DNA of 15,704 bases from Antrodiella citrinella (taxonomy: Eukaryota; Basidiomycota; Agaricomycetes; Polyporales; Steccherinaceae), in the NCBI GenBank assembly GCA_004802725.1, contig SGPM01000487.1:1-15704 (forward strand), read 5' to 3'. Below, piece after piece: positions 1 through 8,803 of this stretch; within the stretch, counting starts at the first letter, position 1, and each line of letters starts with the position of its first letter. A program made the position numbers and the translations under genes. The notes under the pieces are model-generated. The model searched no databases and was not told where the DNA came from. It saw only the letters and a list, made by a program, of their open reading frames with translations.

Positions 1-638
1 TCGATGGCGACGACGCGGCCGTCTGGTCCGCGGACGACCCGCGCGTTCGGGTGCGCGTGCATGTACTCGGCCATGGCGTGGTCGGTCATGTCTTGGGAGT
101 TTATTTGGTTTTGAGCGGGGAAGGCGGGGTCGTGATCTGGGAGTTCTTGTGGTTGCCTGCCCGGTGTGGGCGGTACTGCTGCAAGACGTTCATACAGGAT
201 ACTAGCGGTGGGATGGGGTGAGTTGTGCGCGGACTAGGTGGAGACGGCACAGGATTTGGACGTACGCTCGCTCAAGATTCATGCGCCGGATGTTCTTTTT
301 GGCCAACAGCAATTTCAGATACAGCTTGTCATTGTCCTGTAAAGAGTACGACCCGACCGGTGCACATAATGTTTGGTTTATGGGAACAGGATACAGGTGA
401 AAATATAAGCACGGACCAGTTCGATCTCCTTGACCTTTCTTTTCAACTCCTTGTACTTTGTCTGATACTTTACATCTTCGGCGCTGGCTGTGATGCCTGG
501 AGCGAGACCCTTGGCCCTTTGCTGCTGTGCTTTCGCAGCCCCGTTGCCGTTGCCATTGTTGTTTGGGCCAGCGGAGGAGGAGGAAGCGACGCCGTGCAGC
601 TGGTAGTTCATGGGATTGGGAGAGTGTTGGCGAGACAT
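1..638 (-). CDS. Probable INO80 complex subunit F-domain protein, 5' part (runs off the window)
   Basis: Three exons are visible on the minus strand: 638-417, 336-266 and 201-1. The introns are 416-337 (80 bp, phase 0) and 265-202 (64 bp, phase 2). The ATG at 638 has A at -3. The N-terminus (about residues 1-50) is low-complexity, rich in Ser, Asn, Gly and Gln. It is followed by a charged helical segment spliced across all three exons: KYKELKRKVKEIEL, then DNDKLYLKLLLAKKNIRRMN, then LERAILYERLAAV. This looks like a coiled coil of the INO80F (TFPT-like) family, a nuclear ATP-dependent chromatin-remodelling complex subunit. Downstream are a Pro/Gln-rich linker and a segment ending HPNARVVRGPDGRVVAI at the window edge, so the C-terminus is missing. 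The splices are well supported because the helix is continuous only after both introns are removed. The family name is recalled from similar fungal proteins and is less certain than the gene model. Confidence 0.75.
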
Positions 639-1591
639 GATGGGGGGCGGAGGGGTTGACGGATGGGCGGTTGTGGTGTTTCGCTGTCACCCGGGCGTTG
701 AGTCGGTAGACGCCCGTTCCATCCAGTGCAAAAGAGTTCCAAGTTCATTCATCACACAACATATGTCGTCGTAGCTGTATCTCGTTGCACGAACCCTACT
801 GCGCCACACTGCTCGCGGTCCACAATACAAGGCTATTGTTCGACCAATGCGGCGTAAAGTACTGTACTGCCCGCGTGTGTCCTGAAATGGAAAAGACATG
901 CGTGAACTTGCCAGGATTCTTGGAATGATGACACTCGCTTCTACCGCAATCAACGTTCTCTGCTCGAGTCATTGTGTCCACTCCTGGACACATTCGTTGC
1001 GCTGCGCTGCACAGTCTTTTCAGGTCCATGTGTACCTACATTCGAAAGTACAGCAAGCATAGCACTCGGCTGGGGGGACGGTTACAAGGATTTTAACATG
1101 TCTATGTCGCTCTTTTAATTATGTCCTGGGCCGCCGGAAACTCGTGGGAATAACATACTCAACCCGGTCACCGGCAAACAGGCGCCGCGGAGAGTGCCGG
1201 GTGCGTGTGACGCTTTGCCTGCAGGCAATTCAACGCTGCAGCAGCCACCACTTTCTCCGTTTTCGACGACCGAGCAATCCAGCTTCCTCCTCTTTCGGGC
1301 GTGACTTTACGCCCTACCATCATCATTGTCTTGCTGTTAGCGTTTTGATTAGAGAAGCGCTCCAAACCTTCGTCGTCGCGCGGTTAGATACCAAAAGTAC
1401 GTGTGCACACCCCCACGCAATCTATCTGCATTCCAGCGGATTCTAACAATGCATGTCGCGTTGCAGTGACTACGCCATACAGACAGTGCGTCGTTCTCTG
1501 CTTCTTCTTAGTTGCCACAACCCTTATTCACATTCACGTCCGCCTTCCACCCCTCTCTTTCCTTATGGTCGCTTGCCAATCGTAAAGGGAC
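639..1591. promoter_or_regulatory. Divergent intergenic region (INO80F-like / NDUFA13)
   Basis: This 953-bp spacer lies between two divergent starts and must hold both promoters. None of its open frames looks like a protein. It contains a perfect inverted repeat at 973-992, listed separately. The stretch 1490-1580 is pyrimidine-rich on the plus strand and includes CCAAT at 1576-1580, only 12 bp before the NDUFA13 ATG, so that copy is more likely in the 5' UTR than a promoter element. No clear TATA box was found for either gene. Confidence 0.5.
973..992. repeat. Perfect 8-bp inverted repeat with a 4-bp spacer
   Basis: The arms are TGTGTCCA (973-980) and TGGACACA (985-992), separated by CTCC. 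It sits about 335 bp upstream of the INO80F-like start and 600 bp upstream of the NDUFA13 start. The symmetry is seen directly. A role as binding site for a dimeric factor is only a possibility. Confidence 0.6.
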
Positions 1592-2467
1592 ATGCCCCCT
1601 GCGGGAGGATTCGCAGACATCAAGTACAAACGTAACCTTCCGCTCCGCGGTCCGAGTGGTCTGGTCATCCTCGGCGGGGTGACGGCCGTGTGCGCGTACG
1701 GGTTCTATCGTCTCGGACAAGGAAACCTAGAGAAGAGGTGCGTTTTGCCGTTTCGTTTCTGACTCAACTTTGGGTTCTGGCGTGCTCGTTTGTTTGTTTT
1801 CGCGATACACGCATACACAATCGCACAACACAGACCAGAGATTCCAGCGGAATGTGCCCTGTGTGCGTGAGAGGGAGTCAGCTGGTCGTGGGTCGTGAAA
1901 CGTGGCTCTCATGACCTGCCCGCTCAACGAGGAACGTGGCCAGGTTTGGGATCCGAACCGCACCGCCGATACCATAGAATCCTCTCTTATCGTGCTCTTG
2001 ATCCTCTTTTGGTTTAATGAATGGGGGAACGGCACAGTTGTGTTCAGGTCGTCTGTTCGTTTGCGCACCGGAGCGCGCTAGCCGTTTGTGTTGTGCTAAT
2101 CTAATCTGTGCTGACAACGGTGTCTACTGTGCTTAGGGAACTCCAACGCGAGAAGACGTGGTCTAGGATCCACTTGGTGCCTTTGTTGCTTGCTGAGGCC
2201 GACCGTGACGCATACCGGAGACAGCATGCAGCGTTGGAACGGGAGAAGGAGATTATGAAAGATGTGCCCGGATGGGAGGTACGTGCCCTCGTTGACTTAT
2301 TGGTCTAGTCATAGCAAGTCACTGACCGTGGACAAATCTCGGCACGTTCTTTCCATTGTATGGTGTACCACCTTCATCTCTGGTGTTCTGGATTATCTCG
2401 GCAGGCGGGTAAGAGTGTCTACAACAACCCAAGGTATCGGCCAGACCAGAGCATCGTACTTCTCTGA
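1592..2467 (+). CDS. NADH:ubiquinone oxidoreductase (complex I) subunit, NDUFA13/GRIM-19 family
   Basis: Three exons, 1592-1737, 2137-2278 and 2405-2467, encode 116 residues. Intron 1 (1738-2136) is 399 bp, phase 2. Intron 2 (2279-2404) is 126 bp, phase 0. The protein opens MPPAGGFADIKYKRNLPLRG, matching the conserved start of NDUFA13. A single membrane segment follows at about residues 23-42. Exon 2 gives a charged helix containing LLLAEADRDAYRRQ and the family signature EKEIMKDVPGWE. Exon 3 supplies AGKSVYNNPRYRPDQ and ends SIVLL. The subunit is an accessory part of the mitochondrial inner-membrane complex I. Its single membrane helix is typical, with the soluble tail outside the membrane. 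The C-terminus is shorter than in animal homologues. The ATG has G at -3 and is the only one that yields the conserved N-terminus. Family assignment is firm. Confidence 0.92.
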
Positions 2468-3090
2468 TCTCATCTCGGGTGTCTGTCTGGAGAGTATTGT
2501 GCTATTGGCAAATCGATGCATTGATCACGAGAGGAATATTGCGTCGAGAGATATCGTTCCGTTGAGAGAGTGAGAGCGTGCGGCTGGCGGGTCATTGTAA
2601 GGACAGAAGCAAGTGTCTGGTGGTTCGGAGGGGCCAACCGGGGTCCGACTGGGAAGGAGGCTGTCTGGGTGTGCTGGGTCGTTATTACCGTGTTGAGATG
2701 GCCGGCGGTAGAGGACTGTGATTGCTTGTACACGGTCGACTCGGCGCGGAATAAAAGTCGAGCGCTTTGCCGAGGCACATCGAAGGGTGGGACCCACACA
2801 CCGGAGCCCTGACAGCCCGTTCCGTGGCTTCGGCCGGGAGTGCCGCCGAATATTCACAAAATAAGGGAAATGACCTTGTGGTTCGTATTCAGTCCCGAAA
2901 ATCATTTCCCTGCTCCTTCCCTCTTTCAGTTATGGCCAGCCCCCGATCTCTATTTAGACCCTCCCTCCTCCTCCTCCGCAGACCCTCTCAGTCCAATAAA
3001 TACCCCGCTCTCGCTCGACCCTGCTGTCCACCTCTTTACCCATCTCTTCCATCACGTCCTCTTTGCTTTGCACCGCTCAACCTCCCGCAC
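2468..3090 (+). promoter_or_regulatory. NDUFA13 3' flank and promoter of the HMG-box gene
   Basis: No coding sequence is supported in these 623 bp. The right-hand part (about 2905-3090) is strongly C/T-rich on the plus strand, as in fungal core promoters and 5' UTRs. It contains TATTTAGA at 2951-2958 and a CCAATAAATA run at 2993-3002 that overlaps a CCAAT box and an A/T-rich TATA-like site about 90 bp before the chosen ATG. The frame of the HMG gene stays open upstream to 2767. The extra residues are what translated C/T-rich DNA would give, so I treat this as leader. Confidence 0.45.
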
Positions 3091-5115
3091 ATGCCCATCA
3101 GCCCATTCCATCGGCGCGACGTCGACAAAGACGCCGTCGCCATTGCTCTCGCTGCTTCCGACATGTCTCTCGCAGACCACTCACCCTTCTTGTCCTTTGA
3201 CGACTCAAACTCATATGAGTCTGCCCTCAGCGACTCGTCACACATGATCTTTGACTTTGACGACATGTCCCAACCGGACGCGAAGTCGCCTGTCTCGTCT
3301 TGGGACGCTCCGAACTACAACATCCCGAACGCTATCCCTTCTTATCTGGCTTCGCCAGAATCCACCTCTAGTCAGCTGGAATATGGCTCTCCCCACCATT
3401 CCAACCTCTCCCCGCGTTCGTTCGACTCCGGTCTCCACTACCCACCACCGACTCCGGAGTTCACGGAAAGCGCCCTCTATACCAACTGGCTGAACGATTC
3501 CGACATACCCCAATCTAACTCTGCTCCCATCAACATTCCGTCCTCACCATCAATCAACTATGACTTTGCTGCTTACAGTGACAAGTCATCTGTGTTTCCG
3601 GACGTGTCGCCGTTCTCCCCCACCACTGCATACGCTGCCCTGCAGCCACTGCCTCCGTCTCCCGCTAGCGACGCTATAATGACGGACATCCTTCGCAACC
3701 AATCTCACCTCGGCATGTCAATGTCGCCTCCCGACCACAGTTCTATGTCCAACGCACAGCCTGCTTGGGCCGCTCAATTGTGGAGTCCGTCAAACGCGCC
3801 TCAGGCACTCCCCGCTGCGTCGCCACTCCAGTCTTCGGTGCCTTTCCCGGACGTGTCAGACGAGGATCCCTATGCTACGCAACGACCACGCCACACGCGT
3901 AATCTCTCCGCACTGTCGCAAATGTTCTCGTCGTCAAGTGCTCCGTCGACGTCGCAGCTCTCGCACGGACGACCTTCGTTTTCCAGGGGTTACAGTCGGA
4001 GAGCGGAGTCAATCAGTGAGCGTCACGATTACGACGCGACGGTGCGCGCGACGAAGAGGAGGTCACCGCCAGAGGATGAGCCGGAGAGTCGGTCTACGGA
4101 GCGGGACAGGAATTGTGAGTCGACGCGTTCGTTTTCAAGTCTGATCCGCGGGAACTGACTGTTGCCAACAGCACCGCTCAAGTCTACGCTTCGTCCTCCG
4201 AAGCTTGCGCCGTCAGCGTGGCAGCTGTACTTCACGGATTGGATCCAACGGCATCAAGCAACGAGCTCCAAGAAGTTGAACGTCGCGCAGGCTGCGAAGG
4301 AGGCTGGGCTGGAGTATGCGAGGCTGACCACGGAAGAGAAGGAGGTACGCCAAACTTTTTACATAAACTTTTTTTCATTTCATTTCGTGCTCATGATATT
4401 CTCGCACAGCCCTACAAGAAACGCTCCCTGCAAGCCAAGGAAGCCCGAGAGCGCGATCTAGCTGCGTACATGCGCACCTTGACGCCGGATGACATCAAAC
4501 GCGAGAACGCGTTCCGCACTGCGCAGCGCAAGGCGGGCAAGTCTCGCAAAGGCAACATCAAGGATCCCAATGCGCCAAAGAAGCCGCTGAGCGCGTACTT
4601 TATGTTCTTGCAGCGTATCCGGTCGGATCCCGATTTGGTTAGGGAGGTATTCGGCGATGAGACAGAGACGACCAAGCAGAGCGTCTTGGCGGCGGCGAAG
4701 TGGCGTTCAATGACGGACGACGAGCGTAAGGTGAGTTACGCGCAATATTACTTTACTGCGATTCATTCCGCTCGCTCCGATGTGTCGAGGAGGTTTCTGC
4801 CTTATCGTGGTTTCATCGTTGCTTTGGCTTATTGTTATCTCGAGCTAACGAATTTGGTTTTGATGCTATCAGCCGTTCTTAGCGCAAGCTGAACAGGAGA
4901 AATTGGAATACGAAGCCGCGCGAAAGTTGTACGAGGAGGGCACGGTCGGCTTCACATCCTCCATCAACTTTAGCATCCTCCCCGGCGGCCCGATCAATGC
5001 CATTGCGTTCCCGTCCAGCGCAAGAAAGGTCAAGCAGGAACCGTTGTCGAGCGAGAGCGAGAGCGACGAGGTCATGGATGACGATCGTCACAAGTCGAGG
5101 ACGCGTCGCGCATAA
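3091..5115 (+). CDS. exp1: Tandem HMG-box protein, Exp1-like developmental regulator
   Basis: Exons 3091-4114, 4172-4344, 4410-4730 and 4873-5115 encode 586 residues. Introns are 57, 65 and 142 bp. Residues 1-340 are Ser/Pro-rich and predicted disordered, with an acidic aromatic stretch (LSFDDSNSYE, IFDFDDM) at about 33-60. HMG box 1 spans about 352-425 (APSAWQLYFTDWIQRHQ ... EEKEPYKKRS). HMG box 2 spans about 451-528 (KDPNAPKKPLSAYFMFLQRI ... DERKPFLAQAEQEKLEYEAA). HMG boxes bind and bend DNA, so the protein should act in the nucleus. A two-box protein with a long N-terminus resembles Coprinopsis Exp1, needed for cap expansion and autolysis; orthology is inferred from architecture. The C-terminus has VKQEP (559-563), a candidate sumoylation site, an acidic Ser/Glu run and a basic end. 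ATG 3091 is chosen because upstream in-frame ATGs (2932) lie before the TATA-like sites. ATG 3163 is an alternative. Confidence 0.85.
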
Positions 5116-6664
5116 GTCGCGCCATTATCGACGCGCCGCCCCTGTGGCTCGCTTGCATTCGTTCCTAGAGACATTTTTCGCGTTCTCATGTCCTTCTCGT
5201 TCCATGCATCCTTTCAATCTTGCTTTTGGTTATATCAGCACCACCACGGGCCTCATTATATTTGCGAGCGACCCTTCCAAGTTCTGTATTCCCCCATTCG
5301 TTCTTTATCATGCATCCATCACCGTTTGTCTTCCAGTTGTCTGCGTCATGTCGCAACCTTACGCTCGTCCACTCCGCCGCCCCCTCGTCACTCTGTATAT
5401 ACCACGCGTCTCTGAAGGAGGCCGCATTTCTGCTTGCATCTACCATTATGACCTTGCACCTTCTCATCTCATCTTCTCTTTTGTTTCTGCTTCGCAATAC
5501 GGACGCATGCGCTCTATATATACTGTACCCTTGTCTCCCGCCCTTTTGCTAGTTGCAATATGGTGACCACGACGTCTGTTCTGCTGTAGATTACCATTTT
5601 ACCCACCCATCGCCCTCACCGCTCCCATGTATTCTTAGTTATAGCCTGTCTGTCTGTCTCGTGTCCCTTGCGTTCGTGACGACCCCGTTATGACCTTTCT
5701 CCCGGTTCCCGATTCCTTGACTAGTTAGTGCTCTTCCCACTGCAGGATCTCGATGCGTATACCACTCCCCCTTTCTTCGCTCGTGTGCTTTTTGTTCTCT
5801 TTTGCTTGACGATGCATGTGACGTTGACGATACACGTATGGATCCGGACTTTCGTTTTGTCGGACTCTGACTCTGGCCATCATCCCTGTCGTTGTATCTC
5901 AAGATTCTTTTTTTTCTGGGTATAGTAATTACAGACCCCTCTGTTTATCGGGATTTATAGGCTGCAAGTGTGTGCGTGCGTGCACCCATACTTTGACAAA
6001 CAGAAGCTTAAAGCGAGCGACGAAGGGAAGGAAGGCAACAGGAAGAAGGAATGGTTACGGGTGCGAGTGACAGGTCGCGGCTCTGGTTAGTCGTGAGTCG
6101 CTTTGATTCACAGTCAAATTAGTCAAACCTAATACGCAGGAGTCAACTCAGGACGTTGCGTCGCACTTCCGAGCGTCCGTCGGCGGACTGTGCGTTATAA
6201 TGAGGGTACATGTCAAATACCACCCAGATCAACAGGTAGATGTATCGATGCGTCGTAGCTGTGTGCGTCCGACTTCAACTTCAGAATGACACCCCGGTCG
6301 TTTTCTTGGTCGGTGTCTTCACGTTTCTCCCGGACGCACGCAACGACATAGTGCGTGCATCCCGAAACCAAGTCACCGACTCCGGACGACAATGCAAGGT
6401 ACACACGCCACTCCTCCTAGCTCCCCGTACTAGCAGATCGCCTCGGAAAAAGTATTCCTAACCGCGCCATTCAATAACAAGACGATGGCGGTGCAAGGGG
6501 CTCGGTGAACAGGGTCGTTGTTCGTTTCGTCTCTAGTACATGGACACTAAAATGAATCCACGTGAACCTAACGGTGAGGGTTACAGATACACGCGTACGC
6601 GTACCGCGTACCGGGGCCGCAGAAGACAGTGATCGCGACGGGCGAGTCGGAGGTAAAGGTAAGA
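5116..6664. other. Long intergenic region between convergent genes; no protein gene supported
   Basis: These 1549 bp separate the stop codons of the HMG-box gene and the GNAT gene. The part 5116-5930 is pyrimidine-rich on the plus strand and holds two TATA-like runs, TATATA at 5396-5401 and TATATATA at 5515-5522, plus CTGT microrepeats at about 5645-5660. The part 5960-6664 is mixed. It has a purine-rich stretch near 6005-6055, three AGTCAA copies at 6112-6146 and a GCGTAC repeat at 6591-6614. Open frames here (for example on the plus strand to 5566) are low-complexity and start in the HMG gene out of frame. It probably holds 3' UTRs, and a noncoding transcript is possible. Confidence 0.5.
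6591..6614. repeat. Three GCGTAC-type repeats with two adjacent ACGCGT sites
   Basis: The sequence reads ACGCGT at 6591-6596, directly followed by ACGCGT at 6597-6602, then CGCGTAC again at 6605-6611. ACGCGT is the core of the MBF (MCB) cell-cycle element of fungi. Here the sites lie about 50-75 bp beyond the GNAT stop codon, in a 3' flank, so a promoter role for a listed gene is not evident. Confidence 0.4.
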
Positions 6665-8333
6665 TCAAGTGAGCTTTGACGCGGACGCGGACGCTGGGGA
6701 GAGGGGTACGGGGAGGGTGGCGACCATACGTTGGTGTGGAGCGCCGTCTTCGTCGAATTCTTCGCCCTGTGGTGTGTGCGCCCGCGTCCGACAACGACGA
6801 TGCGTACGTGTACACGGCAGAGACGAGTCAAAGAGTCACAGTCAATGGTGGATGGGATTCGCGGATCGGAGATGTGATTAGTTGCAGGGTGGGCAGTAAG
6901 CAGATGAGATGAGATTGTACGGGATGCGTGCGCGCAGCAGTTGAGTGTGTGAGTGAGGGTGGTACGAGTCAGGCGCCATCGCCCGCGGTCCCGTTCGGAA
7001 AGACAAAAAGTCCGGAGAGGGGAGGGGATAACGTGGCAATGAGTAAATGGGAGAGTTCAATTTCCAACCGCATCCGGAGGGGAGGCCGTTCGAATTGTTG
7101 TCGTCATAGGTGATCGGAATGGCGGGGAATAGAAACAAATCCCCACCGAATCAGGCAGAAAGATCGAGTGCAATCGACATCGACCCATCGCCGGTAGGTT
7201 ATTGATACGATTTGTCCACGTGTGGGTCGATGGGGTTTAATTCAGTTGGCGTGTAGGTCGGATAGGCGGAAATGCGGGGGGGAGTGTGGGTGATAAAGGG
7301 GGAACCACAAGGGACACGAGAGAAGGACGGGTGATTGAGATTTCGTCGAGATGCGTTTCGTTGGAATCCGGATCAACAATCAAGATGACGATAAGACGCG
7401 ACGGACAGGGGAAGGAGGGGAAGCCGGGGAAACGGATGTTGTTGTAAGTGAGATTGAAAGCAAGAGCAGAAATTTGGTCAGTTAGAGCTTCGGGTACGGG
7501 TACGGCAGATAAATGTGCAGTGAAGAGAAGAAAAGCGCGCGATAGGGGAAGAGCTAGAGCAGGTGATTTTGACACACGCGGGGAGAAGGAAGACACGAAA
7601 CAAAGGGGAAGGGGTGGAAACGACAAGTGGCGGATGGTGTTGGGTCAACATGACTGGAAGAGTGCATACCTCGGGCTCATATCCGAATCTAATGAATAAG
7701 ACGAATGGGAAAGAGCAAGTCAGATTGGGCGTCACGAGTGCATGCAAAGAGTATAGCGGGTGAAGGAGAAAGAGGCTGCGGTGAGAGACAATACTCCGAG
7801 GATCTGGTGTGGAATAAACACTCAAGAGACACTCACTTTGCGTAGAAACCTTTCACCGGAATCTGTGAATGGCTCACCACCCGGATGCCGTTCTCGTTTC
7901 CGTCAACAGCTGCGCCTGCCGACAAAGCCTTTGTGGCGTCTTGTACGGCATGGGTATGCAACGCCTCAACGAGCTTTCTGCCAAACTTGTATTGTCGGTA
8001 CTCCTTCAACACGGCTAACCGACCCAATTTGGAGTACTTTGCGAACTTGGTGTAGCGGATCGTTCCGACTGGTTTCAAGGAAGGCACCAGACGAAGCAGA
8101 ATGTGTGCGGAGCTGTCTTCTAGGCTGTGTACAGTAGAAACTAATCAATCGTGCAGTCCGAAAAGCGTGGAGCGAAGAAGGACAAACTCATCGAGCTCTG
8201 TGTCGAGAGGGAACCCTTGTTCGTGGTGGAAAACCTCGATACGAACATCGAAGCATTGCTGACGAAGGGCCAGAGCCTCTTTGCTGTTTAAGCTGTCTAT
8301 GATGACGACTTCATGCGGTGGTATACTGGCCAT
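6665..8333 (-). CDS. GNAT-family N-acetyltransferase
   Basis: Four minus-strand exons, 8333-8188, 8124-7837, 7688-7670 and 6766-6665, encode 184 residues. Introns are 63, 148 and 903 bp. Features in order are VRIEVFHHEQGFPLDTELD (30-48), the strand AHILLRLVP with GTIRY (55-73), the acetyl-CoA-binding motif A region LGRLAVLKEYRQYKFGRKLV (82-101), and motif B GFYAKFGYEPEGEEFDEDG (141-159) followed by APHQRM. Such enzymes move an acetyl group from acetyl-CoA to an amine; the substrate cannot be told. The VFHHEQGFP start resembles the ElaA-like branch. Exon 3 is only 19 nt (encoding FGYEPE plus one base), and the last intron is unusually long. The join is still convincing because EPE plus GEEFDEDGAPH is the usual family ending. 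Intron 1 uses a weaker GTTTGT donor. ATG 8333 is the first in frame; the codon at 8357 is GTG. Confidence 0.85.
6767..7669 (-). other. Outsized last intron (903 bp) of the GNAT gene
   Basis: The donor is GTATGC at 7669 and the acceptor CACCACAG ends at 6767. The intron is pyrimidine-rich on the coding strand through much of 7140-7669. It contains a CACGTG at 7217-7222, a short GAGAT run near 6903-6915 and an AGTCAA cluster at 6826-6845. Open frames inside it are low-complexity and resemble nothing I know. No terminal repeats or mobile-element coding sequence were noticed. Confidence 0.7.
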
Positions 8334-8423
8334 GTCGAGATATATGTCGAGAGGCACCGGAAGGAGAACGGTGAACAGAACCAGGGTCTGCCTCCGGTGA
8401 GCGTCTATTCACTTCTGAATGTG

Positions 8424-8450
8424 ATCGACTCTGACAAGCGCGGAGTCGAT
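8424..8450. repeat. Perfect 8-bp inverted repeat with an 11-bp spacer
   Basis: The arms are ATCGACTC (8424-8431) and GAGTCGAT (8443-8450). It lies about 91-117 bp upstream of the GNAT ATG, in a divergent promoter region. The centre-to-centre distance of the arms is 19 bp. The role is unknown; it could be a binding site for a dimeric regulator or chance. Confidence 0.5.
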
Positions 8451-8797
8451 TGGGAGAGAGAACCTGATTGAGAAGACGACGATCACCAGTTTCTTTTCAC
8501 CGACAGCTTCGACAACTGTAACGGGTGCAGTTGCTGCGTTTAGGAGGAGTAGTGAAATTCTGGCAGGCTGACAGCATAGTTCTCAACTAGTACGCAGCGC
8601 GTGGTCGTACTTTGAAGTTTGCGACTTGATCCAGGTGCAGATAGATTTGTCTTCCATGACGACCACAATAGATGGGGTCGTTTCGAGTCAATGGTGTAGT
8701 AGGCTGTCATGGTCAACATTGTCGTTTGAGTGTAAGTTCAAGTTGTCCAAGTCGTGTACCGACTTCTAAATTCGGACGCTTGGCCTGACACGCATGT

Positions 8798-8803
8798 CAC
8801 GTG
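8798..8803. promoter_or_regulatory. CACGTG E-box upstream of the PPR gene
   Basis: This palindromic hexamer is the usual target of bHLH factors in fungi. It stands about 300 bp before the PPR ATG and 465 bp before the GNAT ATG. The same hexamer also occurs inside genes and introns in this window, so its position alone is weak evidence. Confidence 0.3.

Noticed and set aside
2767..3090. N-terminal extension of the HMG-box protein (GTG/TTG-like start at 2767, ATG at 2932)
   Set aside because: The residues are Pro/Arg/Leu-rich, as from translated C/T-rich leader, and TATA-like sites fall inside it (2951-3002).
4997..5566. 189-codon plus-strand open frame
   Set aside because: It begins inside the last HMG-gene exon in another frame and continues into C/T-rich 3' sequence. 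The composition is low-complexity and no domain is visible.
5645..5985. Short CTGT and TGCG microrepeats
   Set aside because: Only a few units each, ordinary in fungal noncoding DNA. No CRISPR-like array or satellite is present.
7237..7626. 129-codon minus-strand open frame inside the GNAT intron
   Set aside because: It is Pro/Ser/Leu-rich, resembles no known family and lies wholly within a well-defined intron.
8334..8357. Upstream start of the GNAT protein at 8357
   Set aside because: The codon at 8357 is GTG. The first ATG in frame is at 8333 and gives a normal family N-terminus.
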